Positions 1 to 6,451 are shown, numbered from the stretch's first letter. The stretch: 8,312 nucleotides of DNA from Candidatus Acetothermia bacterium (GCA_003551325.1 PUMK01000049.1:1-8312); one strand, 5' to 3'. Notes: generated by a model not told the origin, from the sequence alone. Numbers and translations: made by a program.

Positions 1-14
1 ATGCCGTCCTTCAT
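1..14 (-). CDS. Start of an unidentified downstream gene (partial, runs off window)
   Basis: Only four full codons are visible (Met-Lys-Asp-Gly, then AT-). The ATG at 14..12 overlaps the TGA stop of citF (13..11) in an ATGA arrangement. It is preceded by a near-ideal ribosome-binding site, GGAGGGG at 26..20, with a 5-base spacer. This strongly suggests that the leftward operon continues beyond the window with a translationally coupled gene. No function can be assigned from four residues. By position after citF it could be a citrate lyase accessory gene (citX, citG or citC type), but that is only a guess from family habits. Confidence 0.6.
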
Positions 15-1558
15 GACCACCCCTCCGTTTTCCTCACCACATCGATCACGGTTCCGTCCCGCCACTGAATGGCGGCCACGATCTCGTCGCCGAACACAGG
101 GTGTTTCGCCTTGCCCACCATCCGCTCGGCGCCAGCCTTCAGCTCCTCAATTGACCGTACGGGAAGCCCCGCGCTTCTCAGATCATCGGCCAGGTCCTGC
201 CGGCGGGGGTTCACGGCCACCCCCTGTTCGGTGACGATGAGGTCCACCACCTCGCCCGGGGTCGTCACCGTGGTGACGCGGTCCCGGATCGTGGGGATGC
301 GTCCCCGCAGGGTGGGGATGGTGATCACCGTCACGTGCGCGCCCGCCGCAACATCCTGGTGCCCGCCGATTCCATGGAGGAGTTGTCCGTCGGAGTGTGT
401 GTTGACATTGACGTTGAAGTCGAGATCGACTTCGGTTCCGCCCAAGAAGGCAAAGTCCAGCTTGTACGTGGCGCAGCCGAGGGCATCGTAGTCGGCATAA
501 AACCCAGGTGTGATCGGGTAATGCTGCGGATTCTCCCGAAGCGATGCCACAGCCTCGCCGTCGAATGCTTGTCCGTCGAGGATCGCTCCGATCAGGCCGT
601 CACGAAGCATCTCCACAAGGAACCGCGTGGTTCCGCCGATTGCGAACGCACCCCGCACGGCGGAGCGGGCCATCTCCTGTGCCAGAAAGTCCGTGGCTGC
701 GAGGGACACGCCTCCGGCGCCAGCCTGGAAACTCATGCCGTCCTTGACGAGTCCTGCTCCCTTCACCGCGTCCACAGCCAACTGGGCAATACGGAGCTGT
801 GTGGGGGATCGGGGGATGCGCAGCGTCCCCGTGACGATTCCCGCTGGGTCGCCCACACGGTCCACCACCACGACCTGGTCGACGAATCCCTGCTCGATCT
901 CCGGTGGAAGTGCTGGATAGGGGAGGAGGTGGTCGGTGACCACCACAACGTGATCGGCGCAGCGGGCATCGATGGCCGAAAAGCCGATCGGGCCACAGGC
1001 GTTGGGTCCTTGGATGCCGGTCGCGTTTCCGTAGGGGTCGGCGCACGACGCCGCCACACATGCAATATCGATGTGGACCTCTCCGCTGGCGATCGCGCGC
1101 CAGCGCCCGCCGTGGGAGCGGAGGATCGGGGGGGAGGCCATTCCCCCTCCGCGCGACACATACGCGCCCAGCGGTCCGTTCAGCGAGCCTTCGATGCGGT
1201 TGACGACGCCGGCCTGGATGTGTCCGAGAAGCTGTTCATGGCAGGGAAACAGGGCTGTGGGTACGAGCCTCAGCTCTCCGATGCCCATCTGGGCGCACGT
1301 GTCCACCACCTGGCCGACGAGGAGGTCCCCATTGCGGAAGGCATGGTGGAAGGAGAGGGTCATCCCGTTTGCCAACCCAGCGTTCTTGAGAGCTTCGCCA
1401 AGGCTCGGGGTCAGCTTAACCACCCCCGGACGGAGGGTCTTACGGGGGCCTCCCGCCCGGTGTCCGTTGGGCACTGTGCCGAATGCGCCCTGATAGGTCC
1501 GCAGTGACTTCCCGGCCAGTGTCTCCGGAACATCCCTTCCCGCGGCGTTAATCGGCAT
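11..1558 (-). CDS. citF: Citrate lyase alpha subunit (citrate:acetyl-ACP transferase)
   Basis: 515 residues, close to the roughly 510 of enterobacterial CitF. In the citrate lyase complex the alpha subunit swaps acetyl for citryl on the acyl-carrier subunit, and the beta subunit then cleaves citryl-ACP to oxaloacetate. Recognisable CitF blocks are SFHHAFRNGD (about 70-79), GPLGAYVSRGG (128-138), RSHGGRWRAI (147-156), ADPYGNATG (173-181), SFQAGAGGVSLA (276-287), the DFNVNVNTHSDGQ...GIGGHQD segment (about 380-402) and NPRRQDL (450-456). The ATG at 1558 is chosen because GGAGGT (1569..1564) lies 5 bases upstream and the homology begins soon after. An in-frame start 24 codons upstream would only add sequence inside citDE. 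The gene overlaps the end of citDE by 11 bases, so the two are probably translated in a coupled manner. The frame is intact. The family call is firm; the substrate (citrate rather than a related acid such as citramalate) is inferred. Confidence 0.93.
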   Translation of the reverse strand: MPINAAGRDVPETLAGKSLRTYQGAFGTVPNGHRAGGPRKTLRPGVVKLTPSLGEALKNAGLANGMTLSFHHAFRNGDLLVGQVVDTCAQMGIGELRLVPTALFPCHEQLLGHIQAGVVNRIEGSLNGPLGAYVSRGGGMASPPILRSHGGRWRAIASGEVHIDIACVAASCADPYGNATGIQGPNACGPIGFSAIDARCADHVVVVTDHLLPYPALPPEIEQGFVDQVVVVDRVGDPAGIVTGTLRIPRSPTQLRIAQLAVDAVKGAGLVKDGMSFQAGAGGVSLAATDFLAQEMARSAVRGAFAIGGTTRFLVEMLRDGLIGAILDGQAFDGEAVASLRENPQHYPITPGFYADYDALGCATYKLDFAFLGGTEVDLDFNVNVNTHSDGQLLHGIGGHQDVAAGAHVTVITIPTLRGRIPTIRDRVTTVTTPGEVVDLIVTEQGVAVNPRRQDLADDLRSAGLPVRSIEELKAGAERMVGKAKHPVFGDEIVAAIQWRDGTVIDVVRKTEGWS

Positions 1559-2741
1559 GCGCCACCTCCAACCCGAGTTCCTTGGCGATCGCCAGGACGC
1601 GTTCGGCGCGTAGGAGTACCGGACGGTCAACCATGCGCCCTTCGAAGCTCACAGCTCCCGCGCCTCGCGCCTCGCCTTCCCGGGCTGCCGTGACTACACC
1701 TTGCGCCCAGGTGAGTTCCTCATCGGTGGGGGCCAGCACGCGGTGGACGATCTCGATCTGCATGGGGTGGATGACCCCCTTACCGTCAAAGCCGAGCGCG
1801 CGAGCTCTCCGGGTTTCCTCGACCAGTGCCTCCGCGTCGTCCACGTGGGAGAGCACCGAGTCGGAGGCCTGTACCCCCACGGCCTTGGCTGCCGCCACCA
1901 GGTGCGAGCGTGCCCAGGAGAGCGTTTCCCAGTCGCGTGCGCATCCCACCTCCCGCGTGTAGTCCTCGGCGCCGAAGGCCAGGCAGACGACGCGCTCGGA
2001 GGCTTGAGCGATGTCCATTGCCGCCAACACGCCCCTGGGGGACTCCACGATAGGCATAATCCACGTTCGCCAGGGAAGTCCGTACCGACCCTCAAGCTCG
2101 TAGAGAATGCCCGCCAGTTCGGTCACCTGCACGGCCGATTCAGCTTTGGGCAGGCAGATGCCGTGTGGGCGACCGCCCAACACCACGCGAAGATCCTCCC
2201 GTCCGCCCCGCTCCAAGGGGTTGATCCGCACCCAGAGTTCAGTGCTGCCGAACGCCATGGCGGCCATTGTCCGGCGTACGAGGAGACGCGCTGCGTCTTT
2301 CTCGGCAGGTGCGACGGCATCCTCGAGGTCAAAGAGGAGGCAGTCGGGGCTGAACGCGTCCACGAAAGCCAGGGTGCGGGCATTGTTCCCAGGTACATAG
2401 AGGCGTGTGCGTCGTAGCCGGTCACGCGCCGTGGCCTTTCGCTCCTCCGAAAGCGCGAGGGGCTGGTGGAACGCCTCCCCCCCACCCGCGGCTCGGTACA
2501 GCGCCCCTTCCGTACGGGCGGCGATCACGTGATCGTAGGCTCCCTGTTCGTTGACCTCGGCTTCCACGTCCGTCATTCCCAGCCGGCCGACAACCTCCGT
2601 TGCCACTTCAACGATCCTGTCCTCGTACATCGGGCCGGACTTGGAGCGCACGCGAATGTGGGTGCCTGTTCCAGGTTGAACCCGCACCCAGGCATCGGAC
2701 CGATCCTCACTTCCGCAACTTGCTTCCCGCTCCACAGGCAA
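1548..2741 (-). CDS. citDE: CitD-CitE fusion: citrate lyase acyl-carrier (gamma) plus beta subunit
   Basis: 397 residues. Residues 1 to about 88 match CitD, the small acyl-carrier subunit, in length, order and landmarks (SDAWVRV at 15-21, NEQGAYDHVIAARTEGAL at 64-81). Residues from about 108 on are a complete CitE, the citryl-ACP lyase TIM barrel: RLYVPGNN 113-120, FDLEDAV 137-143, VRIN 171-174, PKAES 198-202, IVESP 231-235, the metal-binding FGAEDY 256-261 and GKGVIHP 320-326. The proteins are normally separate. Here no ATG, GTG or TTG codon lies in frame between codon 73 and the CitE core, so the fusion looks genuine. The start is TTG at 2741, with GAGGGGG (2755..2749) 7 bases upstream. GTG at codon 3 is possible but badly spaced. 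The gene begins 13 bases after argF, and its ribosome site starts within the argF stop codon. Position 14, the prosthetic-group serine in classical CitD, is Arg here, with Ser15 beside it. Confidence 0.9.
   Translation of the reverse strand: MPVEREASCGSEDRSDAWVRVQPGTGTHIRVRSKSGPMYEDRIVEVATEVVGRLGMTDVEAEVNEQGAYDHVIAARTEGALYRAAGGGEAFHQPLALSEERKATARDRLRRTRLYVPGNNARTLAFVDAFSPDCLLFDLEDAVAPAEKDAARLLVRRTMAAMAFGSTELWVRINPLERGGREDLRVVLGGRPHGICLPKAESAVQVTELAGILYELEGRYGLPWRTWIMPIVESPRGVLAAMDIAQASERVVCLAFGAEDYTREVGCARDWETLSWARSHLVAAAKAVGVQASDSVLSHVDDAEALVEETRRARALGFDGKGVIHPMQIEIVHRVLAPTDEELTWAQGVVTAAREGEARGAGAVSFEGRMVDRPVLLRAERVLAIAKELGLEVAHAD
1562..1569 (-). promoter_or_regulatory. Ribosome-binding site of citF
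   Basis: GGAGGTGG on the minus strand lies 3-5 bases before ATG 1558, depending on how much of it pairs. It sits inside the last codons of citDE. It decides the citF start in favour of 1558 over the longer in-frame option at 1630 and supports coupled translation of the citrate lyase subunits. Confidence 0.7.
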
Positions 2742-2754
2742 GGTATCGCCCCCT

Positions 2755-3666
2755 CTAGCCCATCAGTCTCGCCAACACGCCCTTCTGGGCGTGCAGACGG
2801 TTCTCCGCTTGTTCAAAGATCGCGGATGCCGGATCCCGCGATGCTTCGTAGGTGATCTCCTCATCGTAGTGCGCCGGCAAACAGTGAAGCACCATACATC
2901 CTTGGGCGGCTTCATGGATCAGCGCCTTGTCCAGCGTGAACCCCTGGAAGGCGTGGGCCCGCTGGGAGGCTTCCGCCTCCTGGCCCATGCTGGCCCATAC
3001 GTCGGTGTACAGGATGTCGGCGCCACGCGCGGCTTCTCGGGGGTCGTGGAGCACGTCCACCGTGCCCCCGAGCGCACGGGCTTGCGCCATGACTTGTTCG
3101 TTGGGCTCGTGTCCTTCCGGGCAGGCGATGCGGAACGAAAGACCCAGTTTCGCACAGGCCATGATCAGCGAATGGGCGACGTTGTTGCCGTCACCGAGGA
3201 AGGTCAGCTTCAAGCCTTCCAAGACGCGTTTGCGTTCCCAGATCGTCAGCATGTCACCGAGGGCCTGGCAGGGGTGGTAGAGATCCGAGAGGCCGTTGAT
3301 CACAGGTACAGTGGCGTACTTGGCCAGTTCCTCGATCACGTCGTGGCCGAACACCCGAGCCATGATGCCGTCCACATAGCCAGAAAGGACGATGGCGATG
3401 TCCTCGGTGGTTTCCCTCTGCCCTAGTTTGATCTCGTCGGGTCCCAGGTACAGCGCCTGCCCCCCGAGCTGGTTCATCCCCACTTCAAAGGACACACGCG
3501 TGCGCAAGGAAGGCTTCTGGAACACCATGGCCAGCGTCTTCCCGCACATCACCTGTTGGTGCGAGATCCCCCCACGAAGCTCCCGCTTGAGATGTGCGGC
3601 AAGCTCCAGTGTCTCCCAGATCTCCTGGCTCTCCCAATCCGCGAGCGTCGCTAGATGCCGTTGCAC
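2755..3666 (-). CDS. argF: Ornithine carbamoyltransferase
   Basis: 303 residues, normal for the family. It catalyses ornithine + carbamoyl phosphate to citrulline + phosphate (arginine synthesis), or the reverse in arginine fermentation, in the cytoplasm. Diagnostic motifs are all present: carbamoyl-phosphate-binding SLRTR (53-57), HPCQ (131-134), DGNN (159-162), the ornithine-binding DVWASMG loop (222-228), catalytic HCLPA (261-265) and the C-terminal ENRLHAQK (288-295). The DVWxSMG and HCLPA pair argues for ornithine rather than acetyl- or succinylornithine as substrate. The start is GTG 3666, because AGGAGGTG (3679..3672) is 5 bases upstream. Longer in-frame starts extend into the preceding gene without homology. 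It sits 47 bases after the saccharopine-dehydrogenase-like gene and 13 before citDE. No arginine genes are visible nearby, so the direction (biosynthetic or catabolic) is open. Confidence 0.94.
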   Translation of the reverse strand: MQRHLATLADWESQEIWETLELAAHLKRELRGGISHQQVMCGKTLAMVFQKPSLRTRVSFEVGMNQLGGQALYLGPDEIKLGQRETTEDIAIVLSGYVDGIMARVFGHDVIEELAKYATVPVINGLSDLYHPCQALGDMLTIWERKRVLEGLKLTFLGDGNNVAHSLIMACAKLGLSFRIACPEGHEPNEQVMAQARALGGTVDVLHDPREAARGADILYTDVWASMGQEAEASQRAHAFQGFTLDKALIHEAAQGCMVLHCLPAHYDEEITYEASRDPASAIFEQAENRLHAQKGVLARLMG

Positions 3667-3671
3667 GAATA

Positions 3672-3679
3672 CACCTCCT
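3672..3679 (-). promoter_or_regulatory. Ribosome-binding site of argF
   Basis: AGGAGGTG on the minus strand, an essentially perfect anti-16S match, stands 5 bases before GTG 3666. It fixes the argF start, which would otherwise be ambiguous because the reading frame stays open to 3855. The 47-base gap to the preceding gene shows no terminator-like hairpin, so argF is probably cotranscribed with it. Confidence 0.75.
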
Positions 3680-3713
3680 CCAAGGCTGCTGCCCGTGCCT
3701 CTCTCGGTCGAGC

Positions 3714-4949
3714 TCAGGCGGCGGTGGTCTCCTCCAGTACACGGATGCCGTGGCTCTCCAGCGCTTGCATGAACGTGTCGTACAGAGGTCCGTGGATTGC
3801 ATCTTCGGGGGCGATGATCCCCGGGCTGCGGATGTCCCCTCGCCCGACGAGCCAAGCGCCCACGGCTGTGGCAAAGCCCGTCACCCGTGCCATGGACGAG
3901 ATGCCGTTCTTCTGGTCCGCCTCATCCCACATGTAGTAGTCAATGCGCGTTGGCTTCCCATCCAAGGTTCCCAGCGCGGAGTTCCACATCACGCACACAT
4001 CCGTGTCTCCGGGATCCGGTTGCAGGCGCGGTTGCAGGACGTTGAGCAAGAGTTCTCGAGGGATGACTTGGTTGCCGTCGATGTCCACGGGGTCAAGTTC
4101 CAGGAGCCCACACTCCTTGAGGACGTCGATGCCATCGTAGTGTCCGGGCCAACGGATCGTCTTCTCGGTGAAGTCTCTGAGCTCCGGTCGCGTGTAGATG
4201 AACGAGGGCATCCCTGGGGTGATCGCGCACTCCAAGGCATGGTCCACGCCGAAGCGTTGGAACCGGAACTGCTCCCTTCCCGTGAGCGCTGGAACCTCCG
4301 CCACACCACCGTCTTGAAGGATTTGAACGGGGATCATGTATTCTCGCAGCACGTGGTCAAACGCCCAGGTCACCATGTACCGTAGGGGACGGCGCTGCGC
4401 GGCCTCCCACTCGGGAACGCCGCCCACGCGGGCCACTGCCGATTCCGTGTGATCCAACGTGCGCAGGGCCCGTCCCACGGTTACGTTGCTCAGACCGGGA
4501 GCGAAGCCCATGCCATCGAGGAAGGTGACCCCTGCCGCCACGGCCTGCTCATGGAGCCACTCTCCGTATTCGTCCGGCGCCACGCCGTCGGGGAGTTCCA
4601 ACCCCTCGGTTTCGTAGGGATCAGGCCTGCGGTGGTACTCCTCGAGCATGTCCACGATGTCGAGCCCCGCTTCGATCGCGGCCCGGACCGCCCGGTAGCT
4701 CGACCAGCGGTCCGGCAGGGCGATCACCCCCACGTCGTACTGGGCCATGATCTCTTTGAGTTCGGGGGCGCCCACATCGGAGCGATGCGTACGCACTCTG
4801 TCCGCGTCGCCAACGAAACGACGCGCCTCCTCCAATGCTTGGGGCCGCCGACCCACGAGGCCGATGCACTCTACATCGTCCCTCCGGATGAGATCCCACG
4901 CGACCGCCGTGCCGATCTTCCCCGTTCCACCCAAGACCAGTGCCTTCAC
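3714..4949 (-). CDS. Saccharopine dehydrogenase-like NAD(P)-dependent oxidoreductase
   Basis: 411 residues. The N-terminus is a Rossmann fold with the dinucleotide motif GGTGKIG at 7-13. The central part carries FLDGMGFAPG (about 143-152). The C-terminal part has TIRWPGHYDGI (264-274), ARVTGFATAVGAWLVGRG (354-371) and GIIAPED (377-383), the pattern of the saccharopine dehydrogenase / Lys9 / lysine 6-dehydrogenase superfamily. These enzymes oxidise or form C-N bonds at the side chain of lysine-type amino acids or polyamines. The sequence does not settle which substrate is used here. Lysine, saccharopine, ornithine-derived imines and carboxyspermidine-type compounds are all possible. The start is GTG 4949, chosen because AGGAGGG (4962..4956) is 6 bases upstream and the first residues (VKALVLGGTG) begin the fold directly. 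It is the first gene of the leftward operon, behind a leader with two hairpins. Family call sure, reaction unsure. Confidence 0.85.
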   Translation of the reverse strand: MKALVLGGTGKIGTAVAWDLIRRDDVECIGLVGRRPQALEEARRFVGDADRVRTHRSDVGAPELKEIMAQYDVGVIALPDRWSSYRAVRAAIEAGLDIVDMLEEYHRRPDPYETEGLELPDGVAPDEYGEWLHEQAVAAGVTFLDGMGFAPGLSNVTVGRALRTLDHTESAVARVGGVPEWEAAQRRPLRYMVTWAFDHVLREYMIPVQILQDGGVAEVPALTGREQFRFQRFGVDHALECAITPGMPSFIYTRPELRDFTEKTIRWPGHYDGIDVLKECGLLELDPVDIDGNQVIPRELLLNVLQPRLQPDPGDTDVCVMWNSALGTLDGKPTRIDYYMWDEADQKNGISSMARVTGFATAVGAWLVGRGDIRSPGIIAPEDAIHGPLYDTFMQALESHGIRVLEETTAA

Positions 4950-4955
4950 CGTTCG

Positions 4956-4962
4956 CCCTCCT
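4956..4962 (-). promoter_or_regulatory. Ribosome-binding site of the oxidoreductase gene
   Basis: AGGAGGG on the minus strand is 6 bases before GTG 4949 and fixes that start. Its AGGAG part can pair with CTCCT at 4975..4971, across an 8-base loop, which would hide it from the ribosome. Confidence 0.65.
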
Positions 4963-4970
4963 GTTCGATT

Positions 4971-4994
4971 AGGAGCCGCCCGAGAGCGGCTCTT
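4971..4994 (-). other. Leader hairpin B, next to the ribosome-binding site
   Basis: In the leftward transcript GAGCCGC (4992..4986) pairs with GCGGCTC (4979..4973): a 7-bp GC-rich stem with a 6-base loop, ending 10 bases before the ribosome-binding site. No U-run follows it, so it does not look like an intrinsic terminator. Its 3' arm overlaps the CTCCT stretch that could instead pair with the Shine-Dalgarno sequence, so the two structures exclude each other. Read on the plus strand the stem extends to 9 pairs with one G-U, but it lies upstream of gltX and has no clear role there. Confidence 0.5.
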
Positions 4995-5005
4995 GCTGGT
5001 ATGAT

Positions 5006-5027
5006 CCCGGTGTTCTGGTTCACCGGG
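5006..5027 (-). other. Leader hairpin A in the 5' untranslated region
   Basis: CCCGGTG (5027..5021) and CACCGGG (5012..5006) form a perfect 7-bp stem with an 8-base loop in the leftward transcript, about 30 bases downstream of the predicted transcription start. With hairpin B it makes a compact two-stem leader of roughly 110 bases. It does not match a riboswitch class that I recognise. Confidence 0.45.
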
Positions 5028-5064
5028 GCCGACGCGCACGGAACATAGGTGTGAATGCGGCTCC

Positions 5065-5093
5065 ATGTTAGCCGTGGTCCGCATCGAGGACAA
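5065..5093 (-). promoter_or_regulatory. Putative sigma70-type promoter of the leftward operon
   Basis: On the minus strand TTGTCC (5093..5088, 4/6 to the -35 consensus) and TAACAT (5070..5065, 4/6 to the -10 consensus) are separated by exactly 17 bases. Transcription would begin near 5058, giving a leader of about 110 bases that contains both hairpins before GTG 4949. It is the best match I found in this intergenic region, but both hexamers are imperfect. Confidence 0.4.
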
Positions 5094-5098
5094 CGTGT

Positions 5099-5126
5099 TT
5101 GGGTGATCGTTAGACCTGGGTACAAT
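5099..5126 (+). promoter_or_regulatory. Putative promoter of gltX, giving a leaderless or nearly leaderless mRNA
   Basis: TACAAT at 5121-5126 matches the -10 consensus at 5/6 positions. A weak -35 element, TTGGGT (5099-5104), lies 16 bases upstream. Only 8 bases separate the -10 box from ATG 5135, so transcription should start at or within a base or two of the start codon. That agrees with the lack of a Shine-Dalgarno sequence before gltX, whereas the leftward genes have strong ones. Confidence 0.5.
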
Positions 5127-5134
5127 GGGCGATC

Positions 5135-6451
5135 ATGGACAAGGTTGTTGCGAGGTTTGCGCCCAGTCCCACGGGATATCTGCACGTAGGCGGAGCACGC
5201 ACGGGGCTGTTCAACTGGCTCTATGCCCGTCACCATGGTGGCACGTTCGTGCTCAGGATCGAAGATACGGATCGCACGCGCTCCACGGAAGACGCCATCG
5301 AGCAGATCATCGACTCGCTGACATGGCTTGGTCTGGATTGGGACCGGTTTGCGCGTCAGACCGATCATCTGGATCGGCATGTGGAAGCTGCCCATCAGCT
5401 GCTCGACCAGGGCGATGCCTATCGTGATGAGGGCGCGGTGTGGTTCCGCGTTCCCGCTGAGGGTGTCACCACCGTGCACGACGAGCTTCTTGGGGCAGTG
5501 GCGTTCCAAAACCGCGAGCTCAAGGATATGGTGATCCTGCGTTCGGACGGTACACCCACCTACAACTTCGCCTGCGTGGTTGACGATGCGGACATGGGGA
5601 TCACGCACGTCATCCGTGGTGATGAACACCTGAACAACACCCCCAAACAGCTTCTCATGTACCGTGCGTTGGGTCTTCCCCTACCCAAGTTCGCCCACAT
5701 CCCGTTGATCCTGGGGCCGGACAAGACGAAGCTCTCCAAGCGGCATGGTGCGGTGTCGGTGTTGGAGTACCAGCGCCGGGGGTTCGTCCCCGAGGCGCTC
5801 GTGAACTTCCTGGCGCGGCTTGGCTGGGCGTACGGGGATCAAGAGGTGTTCACCCGGCAAGAACTCATCGACCTCTTCGATCTTCCCGGCGTGGGCAAGT
5901 CGGCGGCCGTGTTCGACGAGTCGAAGCTCCTCTGGCTCAACCACGAGTGGCTCAACCGCTACGATCTTCACCGGTTGGCTGAACTGTTGGAGGGTTACAT
6001 CGTGCGTGAAGGGGTGGCTACCGACGAGGAAGTGCACGCCCTGGGGCGTGAACGCCTGGCCGTTGCCTCGGCGAAGCTCCGGGAGCGCGGTCGCACGCTC
6101 GTGCACATGGCCCAGATGGCGCATTATCTCTTCCCACGGGAGGTGCCCGTGCCTGAGGAGGATCGGCACCACTTCACCCCCGAGGTCTGCCAGGCCCTCC
6201 GGCATGTGGCCGATGCGGTGGAAGCCGCGCCCGACACCTCCCCTGCAGGCCTGGAAGCGGCTGTGCGTGGTGTGCTCGAGGAACACTCCCTCCCACTGAA
6301 GGCGCTGGCTCAACCCATCCGACTGCTCGTCACCGGCACCCGCGTGGGTCCCGGTCTGTTCGATGTGCTGCACATTGCCGGACCAGCAAACGTCGCCCAG
6401 CGGCTGCGCAACGCGTCGAAGTGGCGTGCGGGGGCAGAGGACACAGCATGA
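5135..6451 (+). CDS. gltX: Glutamyl-tRNA synthetase, compact form
   Basis: 438 residues. This class I aminoacyl-tRNA synthetase charges glutamate onto tRNA(Glu), and perhaps tRNA(Gln) if non-discriminating. Visible features: the HIGH-type signature SPTGYLHVGGART (11-23), RIEDTDRTRS (41-50), the catalytic-domain block SDGTPTYNFACVVDD (137-151), RGDEHL (161-166), the KMSKS-type loop KLSKR (199-203), and a full helical anticodon-binding region to the end, closing with LFDVL...VAQRL. It is shorter than the usual 470-490 because the sequence passes directly from AYR (95-97) to DEGAVWFRVP (98-107). The segment that holds CxC zinc ligands or its zinc-free equivalent in other GluRS is missing. The frame is continuous, so this is an in-frame loss and not a frameshift. 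The presence of the C-terminal domain rules out the short GluQ-RS paralogue. No Shine-Dalgarno precedes ATG 5135. The stop overlaps the next gene as ATGA. Confidence 0.95.
   Translation: MDKVVARFAPSPTGYLHVGGARTGLFNWLYARHHGGTFVLRIEDTDRTRSTEDAIEQIIDSLTWLGLDWDRFARQTDHLDRHVEAAHQLLDQGDAYRDEGAVWFRVPAEGVTTVHDELLGAVAFQNRELKDMVILRSDGTPTYNFACVVDDADMGITHVIRGDEHLNNTPKQLLMYRALGLPLPKFAHIPLILGPDKTKLSKRHGAVSVLEYQRRGFVPEALVNFLARLGWAYGDQEVFTRQELIDLFDLPGVGKSAAVFDESKLLWLNHEWLNRYDLHRLAELLEGYIVREGVATDEEVHALGRERLAVASAKLRERGRTLVHMAQMAHYLFPREVPVPEEDRHHFTPEVCQALRHVADAVEAAPDTSPAGLEAAVRGVLEEHSLPLKALAQPIRLLVTGTRVGPGLFDVLHIAGPANVAQRLRNASKWRAGAEDTA

Noticed and set aside
335..1507. Long plus-strand open frame (390 codons) opposite citF
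   Set aside because: Its product resembles no family, is rich in His, Arg, Gly and Val as expected from an antisense frame in GC-rich DNA, and lies wholly over the conserved CitF coding sequence.
2755..3666. Acetyl- or succinylornithine carbamoyltransferase instead of ornithine carbamoyltransferase
   Set aside because: The DVWASMG ornithine loop and the HCLPA motif match the classical ornithine enzyme.
4971..4994. Hairpin as an intrinsic terminator
   Set aside because: There is no U-rich tract after the stem on either strand, and no gene ends there: both flanking genes start from this region.
4950..5058. Lysine riboswitch (L-box) ahead of the saccharopine-dehydrogenase-like gene
   Set aside because: The leader is only about 110 bases with two simple hairpins, too short and too simple for the five-helix L-box, and I see none of its conserved motifs.
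4946..5629. Minus-strand open frame covering the intergenic leader and the start of gltX
   Set aside because: It overlaps the well-conserved gltX N-terminus, has no recognisable domain and no ribosome-binding site; the intergenic part is better explained as promoters and leader.
5135..6451. GluQ-RS (tRNA-Asp glutamyl-queuosine synthetase) as an explanation of the short GltX
   Set aside because: GluQ-RS is about 300 residues and lacks the C-terminal anticodon-binding domain, which is complete here; the shortening is internal.
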